This document shows positions 25,341-33,356 of a DNA stretch of 64,000 nt, piece by piece. The translations under genes were made by a program, and so were the position numbers. How positions within the stretch are numbered: position 1 is the stretch's first letter; every line of letters starts with the position of its first letter. Origin of the DNA: an uncultured Bacteroidales bacterium (GTDB lineage: Bacteria; Bacteroidota; Bacteroidia; Bacteroidales; Muribaculaceae); contig CACXLJ010000002.1 of assembly GCA_902768435.1 (NCBI GenBank), positions 129,448 through 193,447 on the forward strand, given 5' to 3'. The notes below the pieces were generated by a model. It was given only the letters and a program-made list of their open reading frames with translations, made no database searches and was not told the DNA's origin.

Positions 25341-26207
25341 TTAGTTGTTCATGATGATGTCGATGAGTGCTGTGATATCGCGCACGTCGATTTCGCCATC
25401 CTCGCTCACATCAGCACGCGGGTTATCGGTGACCGAGTTCATGATAACATCGATAAGCGCAGTGATGTCGCGCACATCCACTTCGCCGTCACCATTCACA
25501 TCACCCTTGAGTTGCGGTCCCCAACCTTCAGGAGCACGCACTGCACGCACACTTTGACCATAGCCGCGGCTGTAGTCGGTTATGGACATGCTATTCGAAG
25601 CAAAGAACAAACTGTGGCTGCCCGCGCCTGTGGTCTTCAGATTCCGCGACCAATAGAAGCCGCAAGAGCCGCCACTAGACACCGTGCTGTTCCAGATATA
25701 GCCTGCGGCGGGCAAGAACAACGTCGCTTCATTGATGTTGCTGGTTAACAAGCAACCTTTCACGCCGTTTATCGTGGTCCACTCTCTTGTGCAGTTGTTT
25801 CGCAGTTCGTCTTGCTGTTCTTTTGTGGGCATGCACCACTCCGATCCCCAGTTCATGGTCGCGGCATCGTCCTCGGGGTCAAGCACCGTCTTGTTATCCA
25901 CAACGCCAAAACTGCTCATGACACCATACTTAATCATCGAGTTCCAGCTACCGTTGCACCACTTGTAGGTGATCCAGTTATAGCTTTCTTTAGGCTCGAT
26001 CTCGCCCCAGGCAAAGTAATCGCCACACTCCTCGGGAGCGGTGGCGCCAATGTTCATCGTTGCCCACAGCGTGCCGCTGGGAAGTCCCAGGTCAACATAT
26101 TCATGACTGCTGACCGGCGATTTGCCTTGCTCATAGTCAAGCGACTGAGAATAAGCTGCGACACTACATGCAGCTGCGAAGAATAGTAATACAAATATTT
26201 TCTTCAT
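25341..26207 (-). CDS. secreted FISUMP-like protein with C-terminal dockerin
   Basis: 288 residues. Signal peptide MKKIFVLLFFAAACSVAAYS. Residues about 33-225 contain the segments EYVDLGLPSGTLWATMNIGA, CGDYFAWGE, WCMPTKEQQDEL, GFYWSRN and GQSVRAVR, the pattern of the Fibrobacter-succinogenes-major-paralogous (FISUMP) domain common in Bacteroidetes surface proteins. The last about 60 residues hold two dockerin-type calcium repeats, each D-x-N/S-x-D-G-E/D and VRDITALID. It lies 87 bp downstream of the C10 protease gene on the same strand, and both carry almost the same tail. Confidence 0.85.
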   Translation of the reverse strand: MKKIFVLLFFAAACSVAAYSQSLDYEQGKSPVSSHEYVDLGLPSGTLWATMNIGATAPEECGDYFAWGEIEPKESYNWITYKWCNGSWNSMIKYGVMSSFGVVDNKTVLDPEDDAATMNWGSEWCMPTKEQQDELRNNCTREWTTINGVKGCLLTSNINEATLFLPAAGYIWNSTVSSGGSCGFYWSRNLKTTGAGSHSLFFASNSMSITDYSRGYGQSVRAVRAPEGWGPQLKGDVNGDGEVDVRDITALIDVIMNSVTDNPRADVSEDGEIDVRDITALIDIIMNN

Positions 26208-26294
26208 GATTATAAATGTTTATGTTATTGTTTTCAAAGATATGATATTGTAGAGTGGTGTAACAGGACACATCTCGAGTTGCCACATTTCACA

Positions 26295-27674
26295 TTACAT
26301 GTTCATGATCAGGTCGATGAGGGCAGTGATGTCGCGCACATCAATTTCGCTGTCTTCGTTCACATCAGCACGAGAATTGTCGGTGATCGAGTTCATGATG
26401 ATGTCGATGAGTGCTGTAATGTCGCGCACATCAACTTCACCGTCACCGTTCACATCGCCCTTAATTATAGTCACAGGAGGTTCCCAGCCTTCGGGGGGCT
26501 GAACGCCTATGAGCATCTGATGGTTAGAGTTGAAGTGCAACTCGTCGCCCTCGCGGTGCACCATGTTGAGCGCTGTAGAGACATACCAACCGTCGCAGGT
26601 GCCATACCAGCCAAAGTTGAAGTGGAACTTGTCTTCGCCATTGTAGCCGTCGCAAATAAAGGCGTGACCGCCCTCTGCGGGGTCGCTGGCCGAGTAAAGA
26701 ATGGGGCGACCGGCAGTGAGTTCGGTCTTCATCATCTGTTCCCACTCGGCAGTGGTGTAGTTATTAGAGTACCAACCACTTTTGCTGACAAGTTGCGCGG
26801 TAGAACGGTAGCCAAAAGCCTTCATGGCGGCCAGCTGGTCATCGGTGTAGGCACCACTGCCCTCGGGACTATAGCCCATCTCCACGGCCTGGCCGCAATA
26901 GCGCGACAGTTTTGCCACCTCTTGAGCTTGGGCGTCGGTATAGGTGTCCTGCACGAGGGTACTGTTGTTGTAGTCCCAGTGGCAATAGCTGTCAAGCATG
27001 AGGTTATAGTCGAAGGTGGTGGCAGGCAAGGCGGGCAAGGTTCGGCCTATATCGTAGCAATAGAACGACGAGACCCCACTGCACTCCTGCGGATACTGCC
27101 AATATTTCATCACCTGAGCCATGGCCGTAGCCACACAGCCCACCACGCAGTACTCATTATTATAAACAGGGCACTGCAAGAAGTATGGCATCTCCTGGCC
27201 CCAGTTGGTTTTGATGAGCGGGTCCACTACTCGCCCTTTTCCTTCGGCTGTTCTGATGCGCGGCACAAGATCGTCATCGGTATAGGTCTGCAGAAACTCA
27301 ATTTCACGCTTATAGTTGTTGAGCAGTCCCTCGAAATTGCAGGGCAAGTTGTTGAAGTTGAGCTCACCCTGGTCGCTGTAGCCCAGCACTGTGGATGCGC
27401 GGTCTTCACCGGCAACGATGATCCAGCCGCCACCTTCAAGGTTATAGGCATAGTAATCGTGCGCACCTGCAACAGTGGCCGACGCCTCGGCATGAGCAAG
27501 GGCCAGATTGACGCCCCTGCTTGCCTTGAATGTGCCAGCCGACACTTGTTGCTGAATGAATTGTTTGGCCGTGTTGCGAGCAGCCGACTCATTGATGTTG
27601 CCGGCAAAGGTCTGTTGCGACACCGCAACGGTTGCCAAGGCCATCAGCGCCTTGACCATGAATAACTTTCTCAT
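26295..27674 (-). CDS. C10 family (streptopain-like) cysteine protease with dockerin
   Basis: 459 residues. A signal peptide ends near TFAGN. A streptopain-type inhibitory propeptide (about residues 28-130, with GGGWIIVAGEDRASTVLGYS) precedes the protease domain. The catalytic Cys180 is in GCVATAMAQVMKYW and His337 in EGGHAFICDGY, as in SpeB, interpain and PrtT. Two dockerin repeats (about 400-459, DVNGDGEVDVRDITALID) form the tail. A secreted zymogen that is activated by removal of the propeptide is expected. It is followed by the FISUMP-like dockerin gene and preceded by mdh 23 bp upstream on the same strand. Confidence 0.93.
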   Translation of the reverse strand: MRKLFMVKALMALATVAVSQQTFAGNINESAARNTAKQFIQQQVSAGTFKASRGVNLALAHAEASATVAGAHDYYAYNLEGGGWIIVAGEDRASTVLGYSDQGELNFNNLPCNFEGLLNNYKREIEFLQTYTDDDLVPRIRTAEGKGRVVDPLIKTNWGQEMPYFLQCPVYNNEYCVVGCVATAMAQVMKYWQYPQECSGVSSFYCYDIGRTLPALPATTFDYNLMLDSYCHWDYNNSTLVQDTYTDAQAQEVAKLSRYCGQAVEMGYSPEGSGAYTDDQLAAMKAFGYRSTAQLVSKSGWYSNNYTTAEWEQMMKTELTAGRPILYSASDPAEGGHAFICDGYNGEDKFHFNFGWYGTCDGWYVSTALNMVHREGDELHFNSNHQMLIGVQPPEGWEPPVTIIKGDVNGDGEVDVRDITALIDIIMNSITDNSRADVNEDSEIDVRDITALIDLIMNM

Positions 27675-27697
27675 GTCTGCTGTTTATAGATATCGGG

Positions 27698-28690
27698 TTA
27701 CAGGTTGGGGTTAATTTTGTTCCACTCGCTGATGGGCGGCACAATGTTGAGCGTAACCAGTTCGTCGCGCATCTTGCATAGGTGCTCATAGCTTGCGTCG
27801 AGCTTGGCATTCTCCTCGGGTGTGCCCTGCGGAACCTCATAGCTGGCGCCGTTCTCATCAAGTGTGGTCTTCATTGCCATCATGATGTGGTTATACTTCT
27901 CGTTGTTCACATAGGTGCCCACGGGGAAGCGGAATTTCTCGCCACCCATGACCGAACGAATCATTTCGACCGACAGGTAAGAGGGGCTCTGGAACGAGCT
28001 ACGGCCGCGCAACTTGATGATGGCGGCACCACCTTGAGTCACATGGTGTTTCATCTCTTCCCACTCCTCGACGGGGAATTCGTCGGTACCGATGATGTCG
28101 GTGAGCTTGCGGCCGGCAACCTCAACATGGCTGCCAAACACTGCCATCTGTTCGCCGTGGCCACCATAGGTGGCGCAACCTGTGATTTCGTTTTGCATCA
28201 CGCCAAATTTCTTGGCAAGTGCACTCTGCAAGCGGGTAGTGTCGAGAGCGGCGAGGGTAGTCACCTGCGAGGGCTTCAGACCCGAGTAGAGCAGTGTCAC
28301 CAGACCGGTGAGATCGGCGGGATTGAAAATAATCACCACATGCTTCACATCGGGGCAATATTGCTTGATGTCCTTGCCCAGACCCTCGGCAATCTCGCAG
28401 TTACCCTTGAGCAGATCTTCGCGAGTCATGCCCTCCTTGCGGGGAGCGCCACCCGACGAGATGATATATTTAGCGTTAGTGAAAGCTTCCTTGGCATCGG
28501 TGGTAGAAGTGATTTTCACATTATCGAAACCACTCTGTAGCATTTCCTCGGCCACACCCGTGGGGGGGAACACATCATAGAGGCAAATGTCGTTAGTCAA
28601 GCCCATCATCAGGGCTGTTTGAACCATGTTAGAGCCAATCATGCCGGCTGCGCCGACGATTACCAGTTTGTCGTTTGTTAAAAATTCCAT
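27698..28690 (-). CDS. mdh: malate dehydrogenase
   Basis: 330 residues. NAD-linked interconversion of malate and oxaloacetate. The Rossmann motif is GAAGMIG. Substrate-binding Arg lie in APRKEGMTREDLL and DTTRLQSALAKK, and the catalytic His is in TYGGHGEQM. It acts with the class I fumarase at 49 kb in the reductive branch to succinate used by Bacteroidales fermenters (pathway knowledge). A TATCTTTGC element lies about 57 bp upstream. The C10 protease gene starts 23 bp downstream, but joint regulation is not obvious. Confidence 0.95.
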   Translation of the reverse strand: MEFLTNDKLVIVGAAGMIGSNMVQTALMMGLTNDICLYDVFPPTGVAEEMLQSGFDNVKITSTTDAKEAFTNAKYIISSGGAPRKEGMTREDLLKGNCEIAEGLGKDIKQYCPDVKHVVIIFNPADLTGLVTLLYSGLKPSQVTTLAALDTTRLQSALAKKFGVMQNEITGCATYGGHGEQMAVFGSHVEVAGRKLTDIIGTDEFPVEEWEEMKHHVTQGGAAIIKLRGRSSFQSPSYLSVEMIRSVMGGEKFRFPVGTYVNNEKYNHIMMAMKTTLDENGASYEVPQGTPEENAKLDASYEHLCKMRDELVTLNIVPPISEWNKINPNL

Positions 28691-28746
28691 ATCAATTGAA
28701 TCTTTTTTTATGATTGTAAATATAATTTTTCACTTATAAAGCAAAC

Positions 28747-28755
28747 GCAAAGATA
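28747..28755 (-). promoter_or_regulatory. -7 element for mdh
   Basis: Minus-strand TATCTTTGC, 57 bp before the mdh ATG. The -33 position holds only ATTG. Confidence 0.5.
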
Positions 28756-28861
28756 GTCATTTATTTTATGAAAAGCAATTTTTATAACTATGTTATACTT
28801 TTTTAGTTTTTCAGTGGCTGATTTTCAACCCATCATGGTTCACACATTATGAAAAAAACAT

Positions 28862-28870
28862 TAACTTTGC
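28862..28870 (+). promoter_or_regulatory. -7 element for recR
   Basis: Plus-strand TAACTTTGC, 10 bp before the recR ATG, implying an almost leaderless transcript. Confidence 0.5.
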
Positions 28871-28880
28871 ACCTATCATC

Positions 28881-29513
28881 ATGGAACAGGAATTTGCTTC
28901 AACGCTGCTCGAGAACGCCGTGGCACAGTTTGCCAAGCTGCCCGGCATAGGCCGCAAGACCGCCTTGCGGCTGGTGCTGTATCTGCTCAAGCGCGACCCT
29001 GCCGAGGCGCAACAGTTTGGCGAGGCTATCATCAAGCTGCGCAACGAGATTCAGTACTGCCACACTTGCCACAACATTAGCGAGACAGACACCTGCCCCA
29101 TCTGCGCCAACCCCAACCGCGACCCCTCGATCGTGTGCGTGGTCGAGAATGTGAAAGATGTGATGAGCATCGAGAACACCCATCAGCATCATGGCCTCTA
29201 CCATGTGCTGGGCGGACTCATCTCGCCCATGGACGGCATTGGGCCGCAGGACATTGAGATCGACAGTCTGGTGCAGCGTGTGGCACAGGGCGGCATCAGT
29301 GAGGTGATACTGGCGCTGAGTGCCACCATGGAGGGCGACACCACCAATTTCTACATCTTCCGCCGGCTGGCGCCCTACCCCGATGTGAAAATCACTATGT
29401 TGGCGCGTGGCGTGAGCGTGGGCAACGAAATTGAGTACACCGACGAACTCACACTGGGCCGCTCCATCCTGAACCGCACCCTCTTCAGCGACACCTTCGC
29501 CAAAGAAACGTGA
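28881..29513 (+). CDS. recR: recombination mediator RecR
   Basis: 210 residues. It works with RecO (and RecF) to load RecA at gaps. The N-terminal helix-hairpin-helix is [17 protein letters not shown]. The zinc finger has four Cys in [16 protein letters not shown]. The Toprim domain starts IVCVVE. The C-terminal part has [20 protein letters not shown]. Length is normal. No dnaX or ybaB neighbour is present. Confidence 0.97.
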   Translation: MEQEFASTLLENAVAQFAKLPGIGRKTALRLVLYLLKRDPAEAQQFGEAIIKLRNEIQYCHTCHNISETDTCPICANPNRDPSIVCVVENVKDVMSIENTHQHHGLYHVLGGLISPMDGIGPQDIEIDSLVQRVAQGGISEVILALSATMEGDTTNFYIFRRLAPYPDVKITMLARGVSVGNEIEYTDELTLGRSILNRTLFSDTFAKET

Positions 29514-29526
29514 TACGCGAGAACGT

Positions 29527-29698
29527 GGACGCCCTGCGGGCTTAAAATTACAGCTTCGCTAAAATTATAAATTAGAATTATTGCGCTAACGCGCTAAATC
29601 ACATATAATTAAATATATTTTTAACGGCGGAACCGTTTCAATTTTTAATATCGTAATTTTAACACGGAGTGTTTAAATTTTAAGTGCGAAGCACGGCT
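29527..29698. repeat. gene-less copy of the mini-hairpin element
   Basis: 172-bp AT-rich stretch holding six short palindromes: GCCC-tgc-GGGC (29531), AGC-ttc-GCT (29552), GCGC-taac-GCGC (29583), ACGG-cggaa-CCGT (29624), ACAC-gga-GTGT (29662) and GTGC-gaa-GCAC (29684). They are separated by spacers like TTAAAATTACA. The left 70 bp and right 85 bp match, almost base for base, the two flanks of the GxxExxY gene at 35720-35793 and 36282-36365. Only about 15 bp lie between the halves here. It fills the gap between recR and the small basic protein. Confidence 0.85.
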
Positions 29699-29713
29699 AA
29701 ATAACTAATAACT

Positions 29714-29899
29714 ATGGCGGATAACTATTTGGAATACCAGGCCGAGGAAATGGCCGCACGACGGGCCCGCAAGGAGCGCGAGCACAAGCGCAAACTGCGC
29801 CGCTACCTCGATGCCTACCGCAAACGCCTCGCCCAAAACGCCCCCAAGAACAACGACCAAGACACAACGCCACAAGACACAACGCCACAAGTTATTTAG
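29714..29899 (+). CDS. small basic coiled protein, unknown function
   Basis: 61 residues, beginning MADNYLEYQAEEMAARRARK. It is highly charged and helical, with Arg/Lys-rich heptads up to about residue 43. The C-terminus is a duplicated DTTPQ (a 15-bp tandem repeat, GACACAACGCCACAA twice). I do not recognise a named family, although short proteins opening with MADNYLE are familiar from Bacteroidales. It directly follows the mini-hairpin element. Its reality rests on the strong start context, codon use like its neighbours and a plausible amphipathic helix. Confidence 0.55.
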   Translation: MADNYLEYQAEEMAARRARKEREHKRKLRRYLDAYRKRLAQNAPKNNDQDTTPQDTTPQVI

Positions 29900-29946
29900 A
29901 CAGAAGAACATAAGAGCATAAGGGTTTGTAGCCGCTATCTTGTGAA

Positions 29947-30090
29947 CTTATGTTCTTATGTCCAAAAAAGTCAACGGCCACAAAACTTGGGCTCCTTATG
30001 TTCTTATGTCTTAAAAAACTCAACGGCCGCAAAACTTGTGAACTTATGTTCTTATGTCTAAAAAAACGACCTCATTAGGTTTTAATTTTC
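29947..30090. repeat. 48-bp tandem repeat, about 2.7 copies
   Basis: The core CTTATGTTCTTATGTC recurs at 29947, 29995 and 30043, exactly 48 bp apart, each followed by AAAAAA and (in the first two) TCAACGGCC-CAAAACTTG. Single inverted or direct cores recur near 29908, 32147 and 32525. The rest of the 29900-30382 gap is AT-rich leader of the next gene, with no ORF I trust. Confidence 0.8.
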
Positions 30091-30382
30091 AATCTTTTTC
30101 GTTCCAGCGTTTGAGGCGCAGAAATGGCAGAATGCAAAAAAAAATGCCAAAAGATTTGCATTTTTCACGATATTTTCGCAATTTTGTAACTGAATTCAGC
30201 ACAATGGGCTTGCAGGGCAGTCAACCGCCCACTCCCCGACGGGTTGAATCGATGAAAAACTGAATACCAAAATTTGTGAAAAATATACTTCAAAATATTG
30301 TGTTAATTAACGTTGCGACCAACTCCGGCAACGGAATCGGTCGTGGCAAAGTTATTCATTTAAAACTTTATTAATTTTTATT

Positions 30383-32011
30383 ATGAAAAAGTTCTTACTT
30401 AGTGCTTTTGCTCTGGCCGTAGCATTCTCGGCCGCAGCTTTCAACATGGCTCCCAAAGGCCCCATGATGAAATTGGACAACATGAACATCAAAAAGGCCC
30501 CTAAAGAGTTGTCTAAATTGGTGAGAGAACAAAAATTAGCAGCCTTGAGAGGTGGTGCTAAGGTAAATCAACCTACCAACATTTCTGACCTCGTGGGTGG
30601 TTACAGCTGGACCTATAATTATGCCACTGAGTTGCCCGCCAACGGCTCAACAGATCCTACTGTTGCAGGCACAGAGACTCTGGATGTGGTCATCTATGAT
30701 GCTAACGATGTAGATTCAACATGCATGATTGCGGGCATGTTCGAGACTCCTCTTACTGCAAAATTGGATGCTGAAACTTGGTCAGGCGTTTATGATTTAA
30801 CTCTTAAGATCCCTACCGACCCGGCTCAACCCATTTATTATTCTTCTTCTTATGGTGTGTGCAATTTAGGTGCTATTTTCTATTTCGCCGGCAACACCAA
30901 CTATCAAGCAGGCTGGTATCTGGATGATGGTGTGTATGCTGCATTCCAAGATGGAAAGATCGTGTTCCTCGATGACTACATGGTTTATCTGATCGCAGAA
31001 GGCCAATATGCAGGTTATAATCTTACCTTCTATTTTTGTCCTTACAGCGAAATGACCGACAAGCCCGCCAATAATGGTGTAATGACTTATGCCGATGCTA
31101 ACCTTGGTACAATGGCTTCAGCTGTAGCTATTACTGAAGATGCCAACTATGTTGTGACTGTTAACAACTTCAATGGTCTTGGCAATCCTGCACACTTCAA
31201 TCTGGCAGCAGACAAGACTTGGACTGCTGATGCTGACGTGATTTATTCTCAAGTAGTAAGTGCCGACACCACCATTAATTATGCACTCGCAGGTTATGAT
31301 CCTGAAGCTGATCAGTTGAGTCAACTCGCAGGTAATGGTACTGAAACTGCTCTTACATTCGGTTCTCACTGGACTGCCTTTGATGCAACTTACAACTACT
31401 GGATGGGCGACCTCGAACCCGCTACCATCACCTATATAAATGGAACCTTTGTTTATCCCAGCGCAAATCCCGATGTATATATCCTGGGTGAAGTTGGCGA
31501 CCAGACTTGGGCTCCCAACGCAGGTGTGCAGATGGCTTATGGCGAGGAGACTGGCCTCTACACTGCCCAAATCGAGTGCAAAGACGCTGACAACAACGGC
31601 TATGACTACTTCAGCTTCACTACTCAGCTCGCTGAAAATGCTGACGACTGGGATGCTATCGCAGCCGCACGCTTCGGCGCTGTGAGCGAAGGTGACTTCC
31701 TGGTAACCGACGAACTGCTGGGTCAAGAGCTGAGTCTTGAGGCCGGCGGCGACGCTTACAAGGTGCTTAAGGGCAAATATAATCTGACTCTTGACTATGC
31801 CAACATGAAGCTCATCATCGAGAAGGTTGCTGAACCCTTTATCAAGGGCGACGTGAATGGTGACGGCGAAGTTGACGTGCGCGACATCACTGCTCTTATC
31901 GACGTTATCATGAACTCGATCACCGACAATCCTCGTGCTGATGTGAGCGAAGATGGCGACATCGACGTGCGCGACATCACTGCCCTGATCGACATCATCA
32001 TGAACAGCTAA
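30383..32011 (+). CDS. secreted dockerin-tailed protein, unknown central region
   Basis: 542 residues. Signal peptide MKKFLLSAFALAVAFSAAAF. A Lys-rich linker (about 28-60) leads to a long beta-rich region (about 65-475) with many Tyr, Asp and Asn and no domain I can name. The last about 62 residues are two dockerin repeats (DVNGDGEVDVRDITALID and DGDIDVRDITALID). The gene has its own hairpin terminator and is preceded by the 48-bp repeat array. The function could be substrate or surface binding; no catalytic motif is visible. Confidence 0.85.
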   Translation: MKKFLLSAFALAVAFSAAAFNMAPKGPMMKLDNMNIKKAPKELSKLVREQKLAALRGGAKVNQPTNISDLVGGYSWTYNYATELPANGSTDPTVAGTETLDVVIYDANDVDSTCMIAGMFETPLTAKLDAETWSGVYDLTLKIPTDPAQPIYYSSSYGVCNLGAIFYFAGNTNYQAGWYLDDGVYAAFQDGKIVFLDDYMVYLIAEGQYAGYNLTFYFCPYSEMTDKPANNGVMTYADANLGTMASAVAITEDANYVVTVNNFNGLGNPAHFNLAADKTWTADADVIYSQVVSADTTINYALAGYDPEADQLSQLAGNGTETALTFGSHWTAFDATYNYWMGDLEPATITYINGTFVYPSANPDVYILGEVGDQTWAPNAGVQMAYGEETGLYTAQIECKDADNNGYDYFSFTTQLAENADDWDAIAAARFGAVSEGDFLVTDELLGQELSLEAGGDAYKVLKGKYNLTLDYANMKLIIEKVAEPFIKGDVNGDGEVDVRDITALIDVIMNSITDNPRADVSEDGDIDVRDITALIDIIMNS

Positions 32012-32100
32012 TCAGTTCCTGATTACTGAAAACAACGCTTTACAGCAGCGCTCTATTCTTTGTTACATTCTTACCTTACGCTGCTGTTGAGCTAAATCAT

Positions 32101-32139
32101 AAAGAGACTACCCCGGTTTGGAGTAGTCTCTTTTTTGTT
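32101..32139 (+). terminator. terminator of the 30383 dockerin gene
   Basis: 11-bp perfect stem (32101-32111 AAAGAGACTAC with 32123-32133), then a T-rich tract. Confidence 0.85.
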
Positions 32140-32257
32140 TTTTGGGGACATAAGAACATAAGGAACTATTGTTGTCCGATAAAGGATTTCAGACACATAG
32201 CAATCCGCTATGTTTGAGCTATTTAAATGGTTGTTAAATGTGTTGGGCTTACTATGA

Positions 32258-32480
32258 AGCCCGTTAGGGCTGAGCAGATAATAGGCAGGTGGTGGAGCGA
32301 AGCGCAACCCCTGTTTTAAGGCGATATTCAATATAATTAGCCCCATTAGGGGCGACAGAAAAAATTGATTCACATTCTGCCGTCCCTACGGGACTAATGT
32401 TGTATATGCTTAATTGACAGGGGTTCTCGCCTACGGCTTCACCCCTGCCTAAGTTCTTGACAGTCCTAACGGACTTTTAA
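32258..32480. repeat. REP-like palindrome cluster, copy 1
   Basis: Non-coding stretch with successive short hairpins: AGCCC-gtta-GGGCT (32258), GCCCC-atta-GGGGC (32340), GTCCC-tac-GGGAC (32382), a larger one built on CAGGGGT/ACCCCTG around GCC-tac-GGC (about 32419-32445), and AGTCC-taac-GGACT (about 32462-32476). The last 65 bp are an inverted copy of 53819-53884. It occupies most of the 32012-32580 gap together with the terminator and ACATAAG-type motifs. Confidence 0.75.
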
Positions 32481-32580
32481 TCGGACACTAATAATAAGGA
32501 ACATAAGTTTTGCGGCCGTTTTTTTGTTCTTATGTTCTTATGTTCTTCTGTCTAAATTAATTCTGTTCTTATGTTTAAAA

Positions 32581-33189
32581 CTAATTCTGGTGGATGTCAC
32601 GGGGCCAGTTCTGCCACAAGCGGTATTTGTCGCCAAACAGCTCCACAGCCCTTCGCCACAGGCCCTCTTCTTCGGCCTGCATCAGTTCGGCAGGTTTCAT
32701 GCCCTTGAGCACCGCCCAGTCGTGCCGCTCAATCTCGCTCTCCAGCTGCTGGCCTTCCCAGCCACTGTAGCCAGTAATGAACTTTACACAGCCCTCCACA
32801 GTGCCACCGCCAGCTATGTAGCGCTTCATAGCCTCGTAGTCGCCACCAAAGTAGAGTCCACGCGCAATCTTGAGCGAGTCGGGTATCAACTCCTCGCCCA
32901 GCGTGTGCAGGAAAAAGAGCATGTCGGTGTGCACGGGACCGCCCACATAGAGCGGAATATCCACCTCAAGCGAGGCGGCATCGGGCAGCACATCGTGCAA
33001 CATAAAACCGCTCAACTTGTTAACAATGAGTCCCATGGTGCCGTTCTCGGAATCGTGGTCGACCACAGCAATCACCGTGCGACCAAACATGTAGTCCTGC
33101 ACCGTGGGCTTCGCCACCAGCAGCGAACCGCGTGCAGGCACGGGCTGGTCGTCGAGCAGGTTGAATATGTCTTGATTGAGTTCTTCCAT
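32581..33189 (-). CDS. YqgE/AlgH family protein
   Basis: 202 residues. N-terminal GSLLVAKPTVQDYMFGRTVI, then VNKLSG, YVGGPV and a C-terminal GYSGWEGQQLESEI are the conserved blocks of the YqgE/AlgH (DUF179) family. It is cytosolic and its function is still unclear; in pseudomonads it affects alginate regulation. Length is typical. It stands alone, divergent from the aspartokinase gene. Confidence 0.94.
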   Translation of the reverse strand: MEELNQDIFNLLDDQPVPARGSLLVAKPTVQDYMFGRTVIAVVDHDSENGTMGLIVNKLSGFMLHDVLPDAASLEVDIPLYVGGPVHTDMLFFLHTLGEELIPDSLKIARGLYFGGDYEAMKRYIAGGGTVEGCVKFITGYSGWEGQQLESEIERHDWAVLKGMKPAELMQAEEEGLWRRAVELFGDKYRLWQNWPRDIHQN

Positions 33190-33356
33190 TCTTTAAATTT
33201 CAGGTCTAGTAGGCTGTGAGGCCAAATTGAGTTTCAAAGTTATAAAACTCGGCACATTTTTCGCAATCTTTTTTCAAAAAAAGTGTTTTTTTCCTCATTT
33301 TTTCTTATCTTTACAACAAATAATAATTTGCTTAACCATTAACCACTGTTATAGCT

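Noticed and set aside
33190..33356. Threonine attenuator before the aspartokinase
   Set aside because: No leader peptide rich in Thr/Ile codons and no competing hairpins are visible; only a near-consensus TATCTTTA promoter element at 33306.
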